Shown here: positions 19,891 through 27,555 of the stretch, one piece after another
Position numbering within the stretch: the first letter of the stretch is position 1
Layout of the letters: every line of letters begins with the position of its first letter
From: Actinophytocola sp.
Lineage (GTDB): Bacteria > Actinomycetota > Actinomycetes > Mycobacteriales > Pseudonocardiaceae
Direction: 5' to 3'
Assembly (NCBI GenBank): GCA_009377385.1
Contig: WHUD01000003.1
Coordinates: forward strand, 16,826 to 80,825
DNA length: 64,000 nucleotides
Position numbers and translations under genes: made by a program
Notes under the pieces: model-generated
What the model saw: the letters and a program-made list of their open reading frames with translations, nothing else
Told to the model about the DNA's origin: nothing
The model's database searches: none

Positions 19891-20369
19891 CCGACCGGCG
19901 ACTGGTGATCCTGCGACACGCGAAGTCGGGTTGGCCGGAGGGCGTGTCCGACATCGAGCGTCCGCTGGCAGAGCGTGGCGAACGCGACGCCCCCGCCGCG
20001 GGGCGATGGCTCGCGGAGAACCTGGGGACCATCGACATGGCGCTGTGCTCCCCCGCCACTCGCGCCCGCGAGACCTGGACCCTGGCCGCTGGCGAGCTGG
20101 CCGCGACCCCAGACACGCGCTACGACGACCGGATCTACGACGCATCCCCCGGCGACCTGCTTGCCGTGGTGCAGGACATCGACGACGACGTCGAGACAGC
20201 GGTGCTGATCGGGCACAACCCCGGGCTGTCGCAGCTCGTGACAGCGCTCGCCGGGGAACCGCACGAGCTGAAGACGTCGGGGATCGTGGTGCTGACGTGG
20301 TCGGGCGACTGGACCGACGCCGGGAGCGTGCCGGTGACGCTGACGGAGACGACCAAGCCGAGAGGCTAG
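19887..20369 (+). CDS. sixA: SixA-type phosphohistidine phosphatase (histidine phosphatase superfamily)
   Basis: A 160-aa protein from ATG 19887. The phosphoacceptor motif is LVILRHAKSGW (RHA at residues 11-13). The second Arg and His are in CSPATRARETW and LIGHNPGLSQL. Members dephosphorylate phospho-His proteins or small molecules. Coupling to the nucleoside hydrolase by the 4-bp overlap is common in actinobacteria but does not fix the substrate. The stop overlaps the end of a convergent gene relic by 4 bp. Confidence 0.88.
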   Translation: MTDRRLVILRHAKSGWPEGVSDIERPLAERGERDAPAAGRWLAENLGTIDMALCSPATRARETWTLAAGELAATPDTRYDDRIYDASPGDLLAVVQDIDDDVETAVLIGHNPGLSQLVTALAGEPHELKTSGIVVLTWSGDWTDAGSVPVTLTETTKPRG

Positions 20370-20502
20370 CGCCTGTCGAGGCTGTCGAGGAGGTCCAGCA
20401 CCCGTTTCAGCACCAGGTCCGCCGCCGCGGGGAGCCGCGCGGCGATGTCAACGCAGCCCGGTGTCAGCCTTGGGCGTGGTGGAAGAAGAGGATCTCGGCC
20501 AT
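20366..20502 (-). pseudogene. Relic of a dienelactone hydrolase gene
   Basis: From ATG 20502 the frame reads MAEILFFHHAQG and then stops. The next frame continues with LTPGCVDIAARLPAAADLVLKRVLDLLDSLDRR. MAEIL.FHHAQGLTPG is the standard start of actinobacterial dienelactone hydrolases, and L.KRVLDLLD.LD resembles their C-terminal helix. About 170 central residues, including the catalytic Cys-Asp-His, are gone. It is a 137-bp frameshifted, internally deleted remnant. Confidence 0.6.
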
Positions 20503-20505
20503 GGG

Positions 20506-20850
20506 TCAGCGGCGCTTCTTCTTGGCGGGCAACGAGCGCGCGTAGCCAACGCCGCGGGTCACCCAGTCTTCGAGCTGGCCCTCGGTACCCACGGCTGACT
20601 TGTCGACCTGTAGCCACCCGCGCATCTCCCGCTCGCGCATCACCATGGTCCGTACCCGCTCGTCGTCGACCAGGCCCTCTGCCCCGTCGGGATTCACCCT
20701 GACCAGCAAGCCACCCTGCCCGCTGGCGGCTACCGACATGTTCCCGTTGATCAGAAATGCCAAGCCGCCGAACATCTGCTGCTCGGTGACGCCTTCCTCA
20801 CCGGCCACCAGTTCGCGGATGCGGTCGGCTAGTTCGTGGTCGTATGCCAT
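20506..20850 (-). CDS. TfoX N-terminal-domain protein
   Basis: A 114-aa protein from ATG 20850 (MAYDHELADRIRELVAGEEGVTEQQMFGGLAFLINGNMSV). This is the TfoX/Sxy N-terminal fold with the MFGG.AFL.NG signature and a basic tail (PAKKKRR). In actinobacteria these are stand-alone proteins of unknown role. Its 5' end overlaps the truncated M56 gene by 53 bp, and a gene relic lies immediately downstream. Confidence 0.85.
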   Translation of the reverse strand: MAYDHELADRIRELVAGEEGVTEQQMFGGLAFLINGNMSVAASGQGGLLVRVNPDGAEGLVDDERVRTMVMREREMRGWLQVDKSAVGTEGQLEDWVTRGVGYARSLPAKKKRR

Positions 20851-21511
20851 CAGCACGCATCTCGATCAGGCGCGCGACGGCCCGCTGCGCGGCGACCATC
20901 CCCGGCACCCGGCGCGCGGTCGCACCCCATGCGACGAATGGCAGCACGACGAGGTCGTGCCGTTCCCGCAGGTGGGCGCGCTCGTGCGCGAGGACGGCGT
21001 CCAGTTCGGACTGCGCAAGCGTCGTCACGGCACCGGCGCTGACGACCAGCCGCGAACGCGGGCCGGGCAGGCAGTACGCCACCGGGACCGGGTGGTCGAG
21101 CACGTGCGCACCGGACGCCGAGGGCCACGGCGTCGCGAGGACGTCCAGCAGGTCGCGGTGTTTGCGTCGCGCCCGCAGCGTGCGAGCGGTGATCAGCGCG
21201 AGCACCCCGAGCAGCCACCCGGCGACCAGCAGTGTCACCGCGAGGACGACGTCGTGGAGCAGGCCGAGGTCGCGCAACTGGCCGTCGAGGATCGCGCCCC
21301 CAGCGGCGAGCAGGCCGTCGCCGAGCGGCGCGAGACCGAACGTGACGCCGGCGCCGAGCAGCGACAGACCGCCGGCCAGACCGATCGCCTGCCACAGAAT
21401 GAGCGCACCGACCGGGTCGCGCTCGGCCCACGAGGCAACAGCGAGCCAGCGGCTGACCGGCTCGGCCAGGGCGATCCCCAGCACGAGCAGGATCGGCCAG
21501 ACGGCGCTCAT
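20798..21511 (-). CDS. BlaR1/M56-family membrane metallopeptidase, C-terminally truncated
   Basis: A 237-aa protein with about four membrane helices and a zinc site HERAH in LAHERAHLRERHDLVVLPFVAWGA. Family members normally run to about 300 residues with a further conserved acidic helix. Here homology stops at RLIEMRAD, and the last roughly 16 residues (GIRPRTSRPHPRTGGR) are out-of-frame TfoX sequence. M56 peptidases sense a signal and cleave the partner BlaI repressor, which is encoded 17 bp upstream. The truncation may leave the pair without signal input or with an altered one. Confidence 0.82.
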   Translation of the reverse strand: MSAVWPILLVLGIALAEPVSRWLAVASWAERDPVGALILWQAIGLAGGLSLLGAGVTFGLAPLGDGLLAAGGAILDGQLRDLGLLHDVVLAVTLLVAGWLLGVLALITARTLRARRKHRDLLDVLATPWPSASGAHVLDHPVPVAYCLPGPRSRLVVSAGAVTTLAQSELDAVLAHERAHLRERHDLVVLPFVAWGATARRVPGMVAAQRAVARLIEMRADGIRPRTSRPHPRTGGR

Positions 21512-21528
21512 ATTGGCCCCATGGCAGC

Positions 21529-21870
21529 TTAGTCCAGCAGATCGCGCAGCGTGGAGCGGTCGTTGGGCGGCACGGAGCCGAGGAAGCTGGCGAGCGCGGC
21601 GCCTCGGTCGGGGGCGGCGTCGAGGACGTCGCGCATCAGTTCGGCGATGTGGTCCTCGCGGCTGGCGGTCGGCCGGTAGCGGTGCGCGCGACCCACCTTC
21701 GCGCGGGCGAGCAGGCCCTTGCGCTCAAGACGTCCCAATACGGTCAGCACCGTCGTGGTGGCCAGCTCCCGCTCGGCGAGCGCGTCCTGCACCTCGCGAG
21801 CGGTCAGCGGCTCGGACGCGGCCCAGAGCGCGTCCATGACCGCGCGTTCCAGATCTCCCAATGGCGACAC
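21529..21870 (-). CDS. BlaI/MecI-family repressor
   Basis: A 113-aa winged-helix repressor from GTG 21870. LGDLERAVMDALWAASEPLTAREVQDALAERELATTTVLTVLGRLERKGLL is the full DNA-binding domain, followed by the short dimerisation helix with the cleavage region. It is paired with an M56 peptidase gene and divergent from cydAB. Two perfect TTCTAC-N5-GTAGAA operators lie between them, so it very probably controls both its own operon and cytochrome bd. Confidence 0.92.
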   Translation of the reverse strand: MSPLGDLERAVMDALWAASEPLTAREVQDALAERELATTTVLTVLGRLERKGLLARAKVGRAHRYRPTASREDHIAELMRDVLDAAPDRGAALASFLGSVPPNDRSTLRDLLD

Positions 21871-21877
21871 GCAAGTA

Positions 21878-21912
21878 TTCTACATCACGTAGAAGTTCTA
21901 CAGCGTGTAGAA
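21878..21912. promoter_or_regulatory. Twin BlaI operators over divergent leaderless promoters
   Basis: TTCTAC-N5-GTAGAA occurs twice, at 21878-21894 and 21896-21912, with centres 18 bp apart. On the minus strand TAGAAT (21882-21877) is followed by 6 nt and the blaI GTG. On the plus strand TATGGT (21914-21919) is followed by 6 nt and the cydA ATG. Both messages would be leaderless, and the operators cover or adjoin both -10 boxes. Confidence 0.75.
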
Positions 21913-21925
21913 GTATGGTGATGTC

Positions 21926-23242
21926 ATGCTGGATGATCTGACCGCCGCCAGGGAACAGATGGCGTTCTCGCTCGGGTTCCACATCATCTTCGCGGTGCTC
22001 GGGGTCGGCATGCCGTGGCTGATGCTGTGGGCCGAGTGGCGTGGTCTGCGCACGGGCGACGCGCGCTGGACGGCGCTGGCGCGGCGCTGGTCGAAGGCGG
22101 TCGCCGTGCTGTTCGCGGTCGGCGCGGTCTCCGGCACGGTGCTGTCCGTCGAGTTCGGACTCCTCTGGCCGGAGTTCATGGCGCGGTTCGGCTCGGCGTT
22201 CGGGATCTCGTTCACGCTGGAGTCGTTCGCGTTCTTCCTTGAGGCGATCTTCCTCGCGCTCTACCTCTACGGCTGGGATCGGTTGCGTCCCCGCGCGCAC
22301 CTGCTGTGCGGGATCCCGGTCGCGGTGTCCGGCGTGGCATCGGCACTGTTCGTGACCACGGCCAACGCCTGGATGAACGGACCCGTCGGGTTGGTGCGCG
22401 GACCGGACGGCGAGCTGGTGTCGACCGAACCGCTCGGACCGTTCCTGGCGCCCACGACGGGACCGCAGGTGGTGCACATGGTGCTCGCGGCGTTCCTGTG
22501 CACCGGGCTGGCGGTGGCGGCGGTGTACGCGGTGGCGATGCTGCGCGACCCGGCCAAGCGCGACGGCTACCACCGGCGCGGGTTCGCCGCAGGAGCCGTC
22601 ATGGGGCTTGGGCTCGCGGTACCGCAGGCGGTGGTCGGCGACTGGGCGTCGCGCGTTGTGGCCGAGTACCAGCCAGCGAAGTTCGCCGCGATGGAGGGCC
22701 TTGAGCACACCACTGAGGGCGCACCGTTTTCCGTTGGCCCGTGGGAGATCCCGAACCTGCTGTCGCTGCTGCTGAAGTTCGATCCGAACGCACGCATCAG
22801 CGGCCTTGACGTCGTCCCTGCCGCCGATCGGCCACCGGTCGGGATCACCCATCTGGCGTTCGAGGTGATGATCGGCATCGGCGTCGCGCTGATCGCGCTC
22901 GCTGCCTACGCCGTGTGGGCGTGGTACCGCGACCGTCGGCGTGGTGCGCTGGTGACCGACCGGCGTGGGCTGCTCATCGCGATGGCCGTGGCCGGTCCGG
23001 CGCCGTTCGTGGCGCTGATCGCGGGCTGGATCGTCACCGAGGTCGGCAGGCAGCCGTGGATCGTCTACCAGGTGATGCGGACTCCGGAGGCGCTGACCAG
23101 CCAGACCGGGCTGGCGACCTACTTCTACGTCACGATCGCCGTCTACCTCGCGCTGTCGGTGGCGCTGGTGGCGATCCTGCGCCGGATCGCGGCGGGCCCG
23201 CACCCCGCGCCGGACCGCGCGCTGGAAAGGATGATTTCCTAG
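21926..23242 (+). CDS. cydA: Cytochrome bd-type ubiquinol/menaquinol oxidase subunit I
   Basis: A 438-aa membrane protein with about nine helices. The haem-ligand region is SLGFHIIFAVLGVGMP. The quinol-loop signature GRQPWIVY is present with a short Q-loop, the actinobacterial/CIO-like form. WMNGP, VVHM and the haem d channel residues LLWPEF and ESFAFFLEAIFL are also seen. It oxidises quinol and reduces O2 at low oxygen or under respiratory stress without proton pumping. It starts at ATG 21926, probably leaderless, and its stop overlaps the cydB start by 1 bp. Confidence 0.95.
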   Translation: MLDDLTAAREQMAFSLGFHIIFAVLGVGMPWLMLWAEWRGLRTGDARWTALARRWSKAVAVLFAVGAVSGTVLSVEFGLLWPEFMARFGSAFGISFTLESFAFFLEAIFLALYLYGWDRLRPRAHLLCGIPVAVSGVASALFVTTANAWMNGPVGLVRGPDGELVSTEPLGPFLAPTTGPQVVHMVLAAFLCTGLAVAAVYAVAMLRDPAKRDGYHRRGFAAGAVMGLGLAVPQAVVGDWASRVVAEYQPAKFAAMEGLEHTTEGAPFSVGPWEIPNLLSLLLKFDPNARISGLDVVPAADRPPVGITHLAFEVMIGIGVALIALAAYAVWAWYRDRRRGALVTDRRGLLIAMAVAGPAPFVALIAGWIVTEVGRQPWIVYQVMRTPEALTSQTGLATYFYVTIAVYLALSVALVAILRRIAAGPHPAPDRALERMIS

Positions 23243-24204
23243 TGACCACATCGGACGTCCTTGCGCTGCTGGTCTTGGCGGGACTGACCGCCTACACGGT
23301 GCTTGGCGGCGCCGACTTCGGAGCAGGCCTGTGGGACCTCACCCGCGACCGGCGGCAGCGTGACCTCGTCGTCCGCGCGATGGGGCCGGTATGGGAGGCC
23401 AACCACGTGTGGCTGATCTTCGTGCTCATCGCGCTGTTCTCCGGGTTCCCCAGCGCGTTCGCGGCGTTGTCCCGGTCGCTGACCGGGCCGCTGTCGATCG
23501 CACTGCTCGGCATCGTGCTGCGCGGTGCGGCGTTCGCGTTCCGGCAGTACGGTGCGCCGCACGGCGGACCGCCGGTGCGCGGGACCGCACTGTGGGGTCG
23601 AGTGTTCGCGGTGTCGTCGTTGGTCACGCCGTTCGCGTTCGGCGCGGCGGCGGGCGGCATCACCAGCGGCACGCTGCGCGCCAACGGCTCGGCGGGGTTC
23701 ATCGCACCGTTCCTGCAGACGTTGCCGCTGGTCGCCGGGCTGCTCGCGGTCGCGGCGTGCGGGTTCATCGCGGCGGTGTATCTCACCACCGACGCCGATC
23801 GCAACGGCGAGCCGGAGTTGGTCGCGAGGCTGCGCGTGCGGGCGTTGGCCAGTGGCGCGGCGGCCGGGGCGTTCGCGTTGCTGGCCCTCCCGCTGCTGCC
23901 CGGCGCGTTCCTCGACCAGTTGCCGTGGCCAGCGGTGGCGGTGAGTGTCGTCAGCGGTGCGCTCGCGCTGGAGTTGATGCGCCGGAAGCGGTTCGTGCTG
24001 GCGCGGGTGGCCGCCGCTGGCGCACCAGCCGGGCTGCTGGCCGGGTGGGCGGTGGCGCTCTACCCGTGGGCGCTGCCCGGCGAGGCGGTGCTCTCCCCCG
24101 CACCCTCGGCCACGACCGGGTTGATCGTCGGAGTGCTGATCGTCGGACTGCTGCTGGTGATCCCGAGCTACGTGTTCATGATCCGGGTGCTACGAGCCCA
24201 CTGA
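23242..24204 (+). CDS. cydB: Cytochrome bd oxidase subunit II
   Basis: A 320-aa protein from GTG 23242, with GGAAAGGA upstream. It opens with the CydB motif GGADFGAGLWDL, then GPVWEANHVWLIFVLIALFSGFP, and has about eight membrane helices. It forms the heterodimer with CydA. No cydCD ABC exporter follows; instead the gene overlaps by 29 bp with the end of the convergent catabolic operon. Confidence 0.95.
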   Translation: MTTSDVLALLVLAGLTAYTVLGGADFGAGLWDLTRDRRQRDLVVRAMGPVWEANHVWLIFVLIALFSGFPSAFAALSRSLTGPLSIALLGIVLRGAAFAFRQYGAPHGGPPVRGTALWGRVFAVSSLVTPFAFGAAAGGITSGTLRANGSAGFIAPFLQTLPLVAGLLAVAACGFIAAVYLTTDADRNGEPELVARLRVRALASGAAAGAFALLALPLLPGAFLDQLPWPAVAVSVVSGALALELMRRKRFVLARVAAAGAPAGLLAGWAVALYPWALPGEAVLSPAPSATTGLIVGVLIVGLLLVIPSYVFMIRVLRAH

Positions 24205-24802
24205 TCGTCAGGATAGGCACCTGGTGTTCGCGAGCGAATGCCACGGAACCCGGCCAGCGCGCCACGTTCGCAACGTCGTCGGTGAGCTCACCGATCACGG
24301 CGACCGGGCCAGCGTTTGCGCGTGTCATCAGCTCGACAGCGGCTTCCGCACGGCAGGGCCGTTCGAGCACGCCGCCGGATGCCACCCGCTCGGGGATGAC
24401 GTGACCTGGCCGGATCAGGTCGCCAGGTACCGATGCCGGGTCTGCCAGGATCCGGAACGCGCGGGCGCGATCCCCAGCGGAGATGCCGGTCGTGATCCCG
24501 GTGGCAGCGTCGACGGCAACGGCGAACCTCGACTGTCCCGGCTCGTCGTGCCTCGCCACCATCGGTGGGATCGCCAGCCGGTCGAGGTCGGCCGCCGTCA
24601 TCGCCGCACGCAGCAGCCCGCTGGTGTGCCGCACCATGGCGGCGACGGTGCGCTTGGTCGCCAGCCGTGCCGCCAGTACCAGCACACCCTCGCAAGCGAT
24701 GTCATCGAACAGCACCACGATGCGTCCGGCGCGGATCTCGGCAACCGCGTGCGCGACCTGAGCAGGCTCCCGGGTGGCGGGTGGCTCAAGGACGGCACTC
24801 AT
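24176..24802 (-). CDS. RibB-like (DHBP synthase fold) protein with altered active site
   Basis: A 208-aa protein aligning along its whole length with 3,4-dihydroxy-2-butanone-4-phosphate synthase: VVLFDD, RHTSGL, GITTGISAGDRARAFR, DLIRPGHVIPERVASGGVLERP and AEAAVELM. The catalytic loop DDEDRENEGD is shortened to DDIACEGV, losing Arg and one Glu, and the GHTEA histidine is replaced (CRAEA). It is therefore unlikely to be an ordinary riboflavin enzyme. It is the last gene of a seven-gene catabolic operon and overlaps the aldehyde dehydrogenase by ATGA. It may be a lyase or hydratase on a pathway intermediate, which is inference. Confidence 0.75.
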   Translation of the reverse strand: MSAVLEPPATREPAQVAHAVAEIRAGRIVVLFDDIACEGVLVLAARLATKRTVAAMVRHTSGLLRAAMTAADLDRLAIPPMVARHDEPGQSRFAVAVDAATGITTGISAGDRARAFRILADPASVPGDLIRPGHVIPERVASGGVLERPCRAEAAVELMTRANAGPVAVIGELTDDVANVARWPGSVAFAREHQVPILTISGLVAPGS

Positions 24803-26283
24803 GACTTCAGCACAAACGGGTCGGCGGCTGGTTCGTCGCTCGTGTTGATCCACACGCTCTTGAGCCGGGTGTACTCGCGCAGCACTTCGGTGCCGTGCTC
24901 GACCCCGAGACCGCTCTGTTTGAACCCGGATCGCGGCGACATCGGCGACATCGCCCGGTAGGTGTTGACCCACACCGTCCCCGCGTCCAATCGGGACGCC
25001 ATCCGGTGCGCACGCGCGAGGTCGCGAGTCCAGACCCCCGCCGCGAGACCGTAGCTGGTGTCGTTGGCGAGCTTGACGACGTCGTCCTCGGTGTCGAATG
25101 GCATCACGGTAACCACCGGCCCGAAGATCTCCTCCTGGCAGATGCGCATCGAGTTGTCGGTGTCGGTGAAGATCGTCGGAGTGTAGAAGTAGCCAGCCAG
25201 GTCGAGGTCGGGCCGGTGCCCGCCGTGCAGCACCTTGCCGCCTTCCTGCCTGCCGAGCGCCACGTACTCCTCGATCTTGCTGAGCTGGTCGGCGAACGCG
25301 ACCGGACCCAGTTCGGTGGTCGGCTCCAGCGGGTCACCGATGACGATGCTGGCCGCCCGGTCGCGCACCTTCTCCAGCACCTCGTCGTAGACGCCGCGTT
25401 GCAGGAACACCCGGCTGCCCGCGATGCACGTCTGACCCGCCGCCGCGAAAACCCCGGCCACGATGCCCATGGCCGCGCTGCCGGTGTCGGCGTCATCGAA
25501 CACGATGTTGGGTGACTTGCCGCCCAGTTCGAGCGTCACCGGCACCACGCGGGAGCCGCACTGTTCGGCGATGCGGGCGCCGGTCGCTGTGCTGCCGGTG
25601 AAGGTGACCTTGTCGACGCCAGGGTGTTCGGCCAGCGGGGCACCCGTCTCGGAGCCGTAGCCGGTGACCACGTTGACGACGCCCGGCGGGAACCCGGCCT
25701 GTTCGAAGAGCGGCGCCAGTTCCAGCAGCGACGCCGACGTGTGCTCCGACGGCTTGATCACCACGGTGTTGCCTGCCGCGAGGGCAGGCGCGAGCTTGGT
25801 GCTGGTGAGCAACAACGGCGAGTTCCACGGCGTGATCGCGCCGACGACGCCAAGCGGTTCCCGCTGCGTGTAGTTGAGGATCGCGGTGTTGGCCGACGGG
25901 ATCACCGAGCCTTCGATCTTGTCGGCGTACCCGGCGTAGTAGTAGAAGTACTCCGGCAACGCGGCCAGTTGCGCCCGCATCTCCCGCAGCAGTTTGCCGT
26001 TGTCGAGCGTCTCGGTGCGCGCCAACTCCTCGCTGTGCTCGCCGATCAGGTCGCCGAGCTTGCGCAGGAGCTTGCCACGCGCGGTCTGCGACAGGCCGCG
26101 CCACGACGGCGACTCGAACGCCGCGCGCGCCGCGCTGACGGCTCTGTCCACATCGGCCTGCGTGCCCCTGGCCGCCTCGTACCAGGCCTGCCCGGTGGTG
26201 GGGTTGGTCGACGCGAAGTACGCGCCGTCGGCCGGTTCGACCCACTCACCGGCGATGTAGTGCTTGTGGCGCTGCGGCGTCAT
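24799..26283 (-). CDS. Aldehyde dehydrogenase (NAD(P)+)
   Basis: A 494-aa ALDH from ATG 26283 (MTPQRHKHYIAGEW). It has the cofactor loop WNSPLL, the GSTATG turn, general base Glu in LELGGKSPNIVF and nucleophile Cys in GQTCIAGSRVF, with EEIFGPVV and the C-terminal SGFKQSGLGVEHG. The subgroup looks like betaine-/semialdehyde or hydroxymuconic-semialdehyde dehydrogenases. Within the operon it presumably oxidises an aldehyde formed by the LLM oxygenase/hydrolase steps. It overlaps the hydrolase gene upstream by 38 bp. Confidence 0.93.
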   Translation of the reverse strand: MTPQRHKHYIAGEWVEPADGAYFASTNPTTGQAWYEAARGTQADVDRAVSAARAAFESPSWRGLSQTARGKLLRKLGDLIGEHSEELARTETLDNGKLLREMRAQLAALPEYFYYYAGYADKIEGSVIPSANTAILNYTQREPLGVVGAITPWNSPLLLTSTKLAPALAAGNTVVIKPSEHTSASLLELAPLFEQAGFPPGVVNVVTGYGSETGAPLAEHPGVDKVTFTGSTATGARIAEQCGSRVVPVTLELGGKSPNIVFDDADTGSAAMGIVAGVFAAAGQTCIAGSRVFLQRGVYDEVLEKVRDRAASIVIGDPLEPTTELGPVAFADQLSKIEEYVALGRQEGGKVLHGGHRPDLDLAGYFYTPTIFTDTDNSMRICQEEIFGPVVTVMPFDTEDDVVKLANDTSYGLAAGVWTRDLARAHRMASRLDAGTVWVNTYRAMSPMSPRSGFKQSGLGVEHGTEVLREYTRLKSVWINTSDEPAADPFVLKS

Positions 26284-27007
26284 GATCCACCTCCGTGGTG
26301 TGGCTGAGGATGTGCTGGACAAGCGTGTCGGGGGCCTGCATCGGCAGCAGGTGACGGACGCCGGGCACGATCACCGCCCGCGCGCCGGGGATGACGTCCG
26401 CCAACCGATGCGTCATCTCCTGAGTCGAGCCGGGATCGTCCGCTCCGGTGATCGCGAGCGTTGGTGCGGCGATCTCCGGCAGTCGCGGCCACAGCACCTG
26501 ATCGGCGGTCGCGAAGACGCGGTAGCACCGCAGGTAGGAGCGATGGTCAGTGCCAAGCAGCGTGGCACGCAGTTCCACTGCCAGGTCCGGGTCGGTGGCT
26601 TGCCAAGCTGGAGGCATCCACCGGTCCACGGCCGCGTCCGCCGCAGCGGCGAAGTCTCGCTCGGCGAGGGCCAGCCGCTCGGCGACGGCGGCCGACTCGG
26701 CCGGTGACCGGTCGACCACCGCACTGACCAGCACCAGCGAACGCACCAGCGCCGGGTGTTCGAGCGCTAGCTGTTGCGCCACCATCGTGCCGAGCGAGAA
26801 GCCCACCACGTGCGCGGGTCCGTCCATGCGGCTGGCGACGTCGTCGGCGAGGTCCGCCACCGTCGCCCCCTCCGGCGCCGGACCCGCGTGCCCGTGGCCG
26901 AGCAGGTCCAGCGCGCGGACCCGGTGCCGGGTGCCGAGCGGATCGAGGCAGCGCCGCCACATCCGGCGGTTCAGCCCGATGCCGTGCAGCAGCAGGAGAC
27001 CGCTCAT
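26246..27007 (-). CDS. Alpha/beta hydrolase
   Basis: A 253-aa protein with nucleophile Ser in VVGFSLGTM (about residue 71), acid Asp in ITGADDPGS and His in VPGVRHLLPMQAP. It begins directly with the LLLLHGIGLNRRMW oxyanion loop. The 3-oxoadipate enol-lactonase/MhpC-like subgroup suits hydrolysis of a lactone, enol-lactone or C-C bond. It starts within the stop codon of the upstream DUF1185 gene. Confidence 0.9.
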   Translation of the reverse strand: MSGLLLLHGIGLNRRMWRRCLDPLGTRHRVRALDLLGHGHAGPAPEGATVADLADDVASRMDGPAHVVGFSLGTMVAQQLALEHPALVRSLVLVSAVVDRSPAESAAVAERLALAERDFAAAADAAVDRWMPPAWQATDPDLAVELRATLLGTDHRSYLRCYRVFATADQVLWPRLPEIAAPTLAITGADDPGSTQEMTHRLADVIPGARAVIVPGVRHLLPMQAPDTLVQHILSHTTEVDHDAAAPQALHRR

Positions 27008-27555
27008 TGCTCAGTCGACAACGAAGCGAGCCGGGCGTGTGGACGGCCCTGCGCGGCGGCGGCGAGACCGACGATGATCTCGTCCGGCCGGGGCGCGTCC
27101 GGCACCCGAACCTCGACGGTCTGGTGGTGGGAGCGGATGGTGGCGTCGGTGACGTGCTTGAGCGGGATGTCGAACACGGTGCCTGCCGGGGCGCGCTTCT
27201 CCACCGCGGGCAGCAGCGTGGTGGCGTTGGCGACCTTGCGGAAGTGGTCGCCGAACTTCAGGGTGTGGATGAGCGCGGAGCCGTGCTCGATCTCCCCGTC
27301 GAGCCCAACGATCGCGGCCTTACCGTACGCCTCGATCGGCGCGTCGAGCGCCTCGGCGACCTTGGGTGCGAGCAGTTCGCCGAGCCGGGGCGCGATCTCG
27401 TCGATCAGTGGCCCGAGGTCGGTCACGAATCCCTGCCCTGCCCACGGGTTCTCCACCACGGCGAGCACGACGGCAGTGCGGGCGACCGGATCGACCGGCT
27501 GCTCGCCCTCGCGGTGGACGTCGTCGACGACAGTGGTGATCTTGCGTAGCTTCAC
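27004..27555 (-). CDS. DUF1185 (amino acid synthesis family) protein, second paralogue
   Basis: A 183-aa protein from GTG 27555, overlapping the upstream paralogue by GTGA. Shared family blocks are NPWAGQGFVTDLGP, AYGKAAIVGLDGEIEHGSALIHT, VPLKHVTDATIRSHHQT and VRVPDAPRPDEI. The fold is known structurally but no reaction is established to my knowledge. Conserved Glu-His and two further His residues suggest an enzyme. It is the tandem partner of the next gene, perhaps a heteromer. Confidence 0.85.
   Translation of the reverse strand: MKLRKITTVVDDVHREGEQPVDPVARTAVVLAVVENPWAGQGFVTDLGPLIDEIAPRLGELLAPKVAEALDAPIEAYGKAAIVGLDGEIEHGSALIHTLKFGDHFRKVANATTLLPAVEKRAPAGTVFDIPLKHVTDATIRSHHQTVEVRVPDAPRPDEIIVGLAAAAQGRPHARLASLSTEQ

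Noticed and set aside
18811-20145. N-terminal extension of the beta-helix acyltransferase gene
   Set aside because: The frame is open back to 20145, but that part is antisense to nucleoside hydrolase and sixA.
24176-24802. Ordinary riboflavin-synthesis ribB
   Set aside because: Key catalytic residues are missing and no other riboflavin gene is adjacent.
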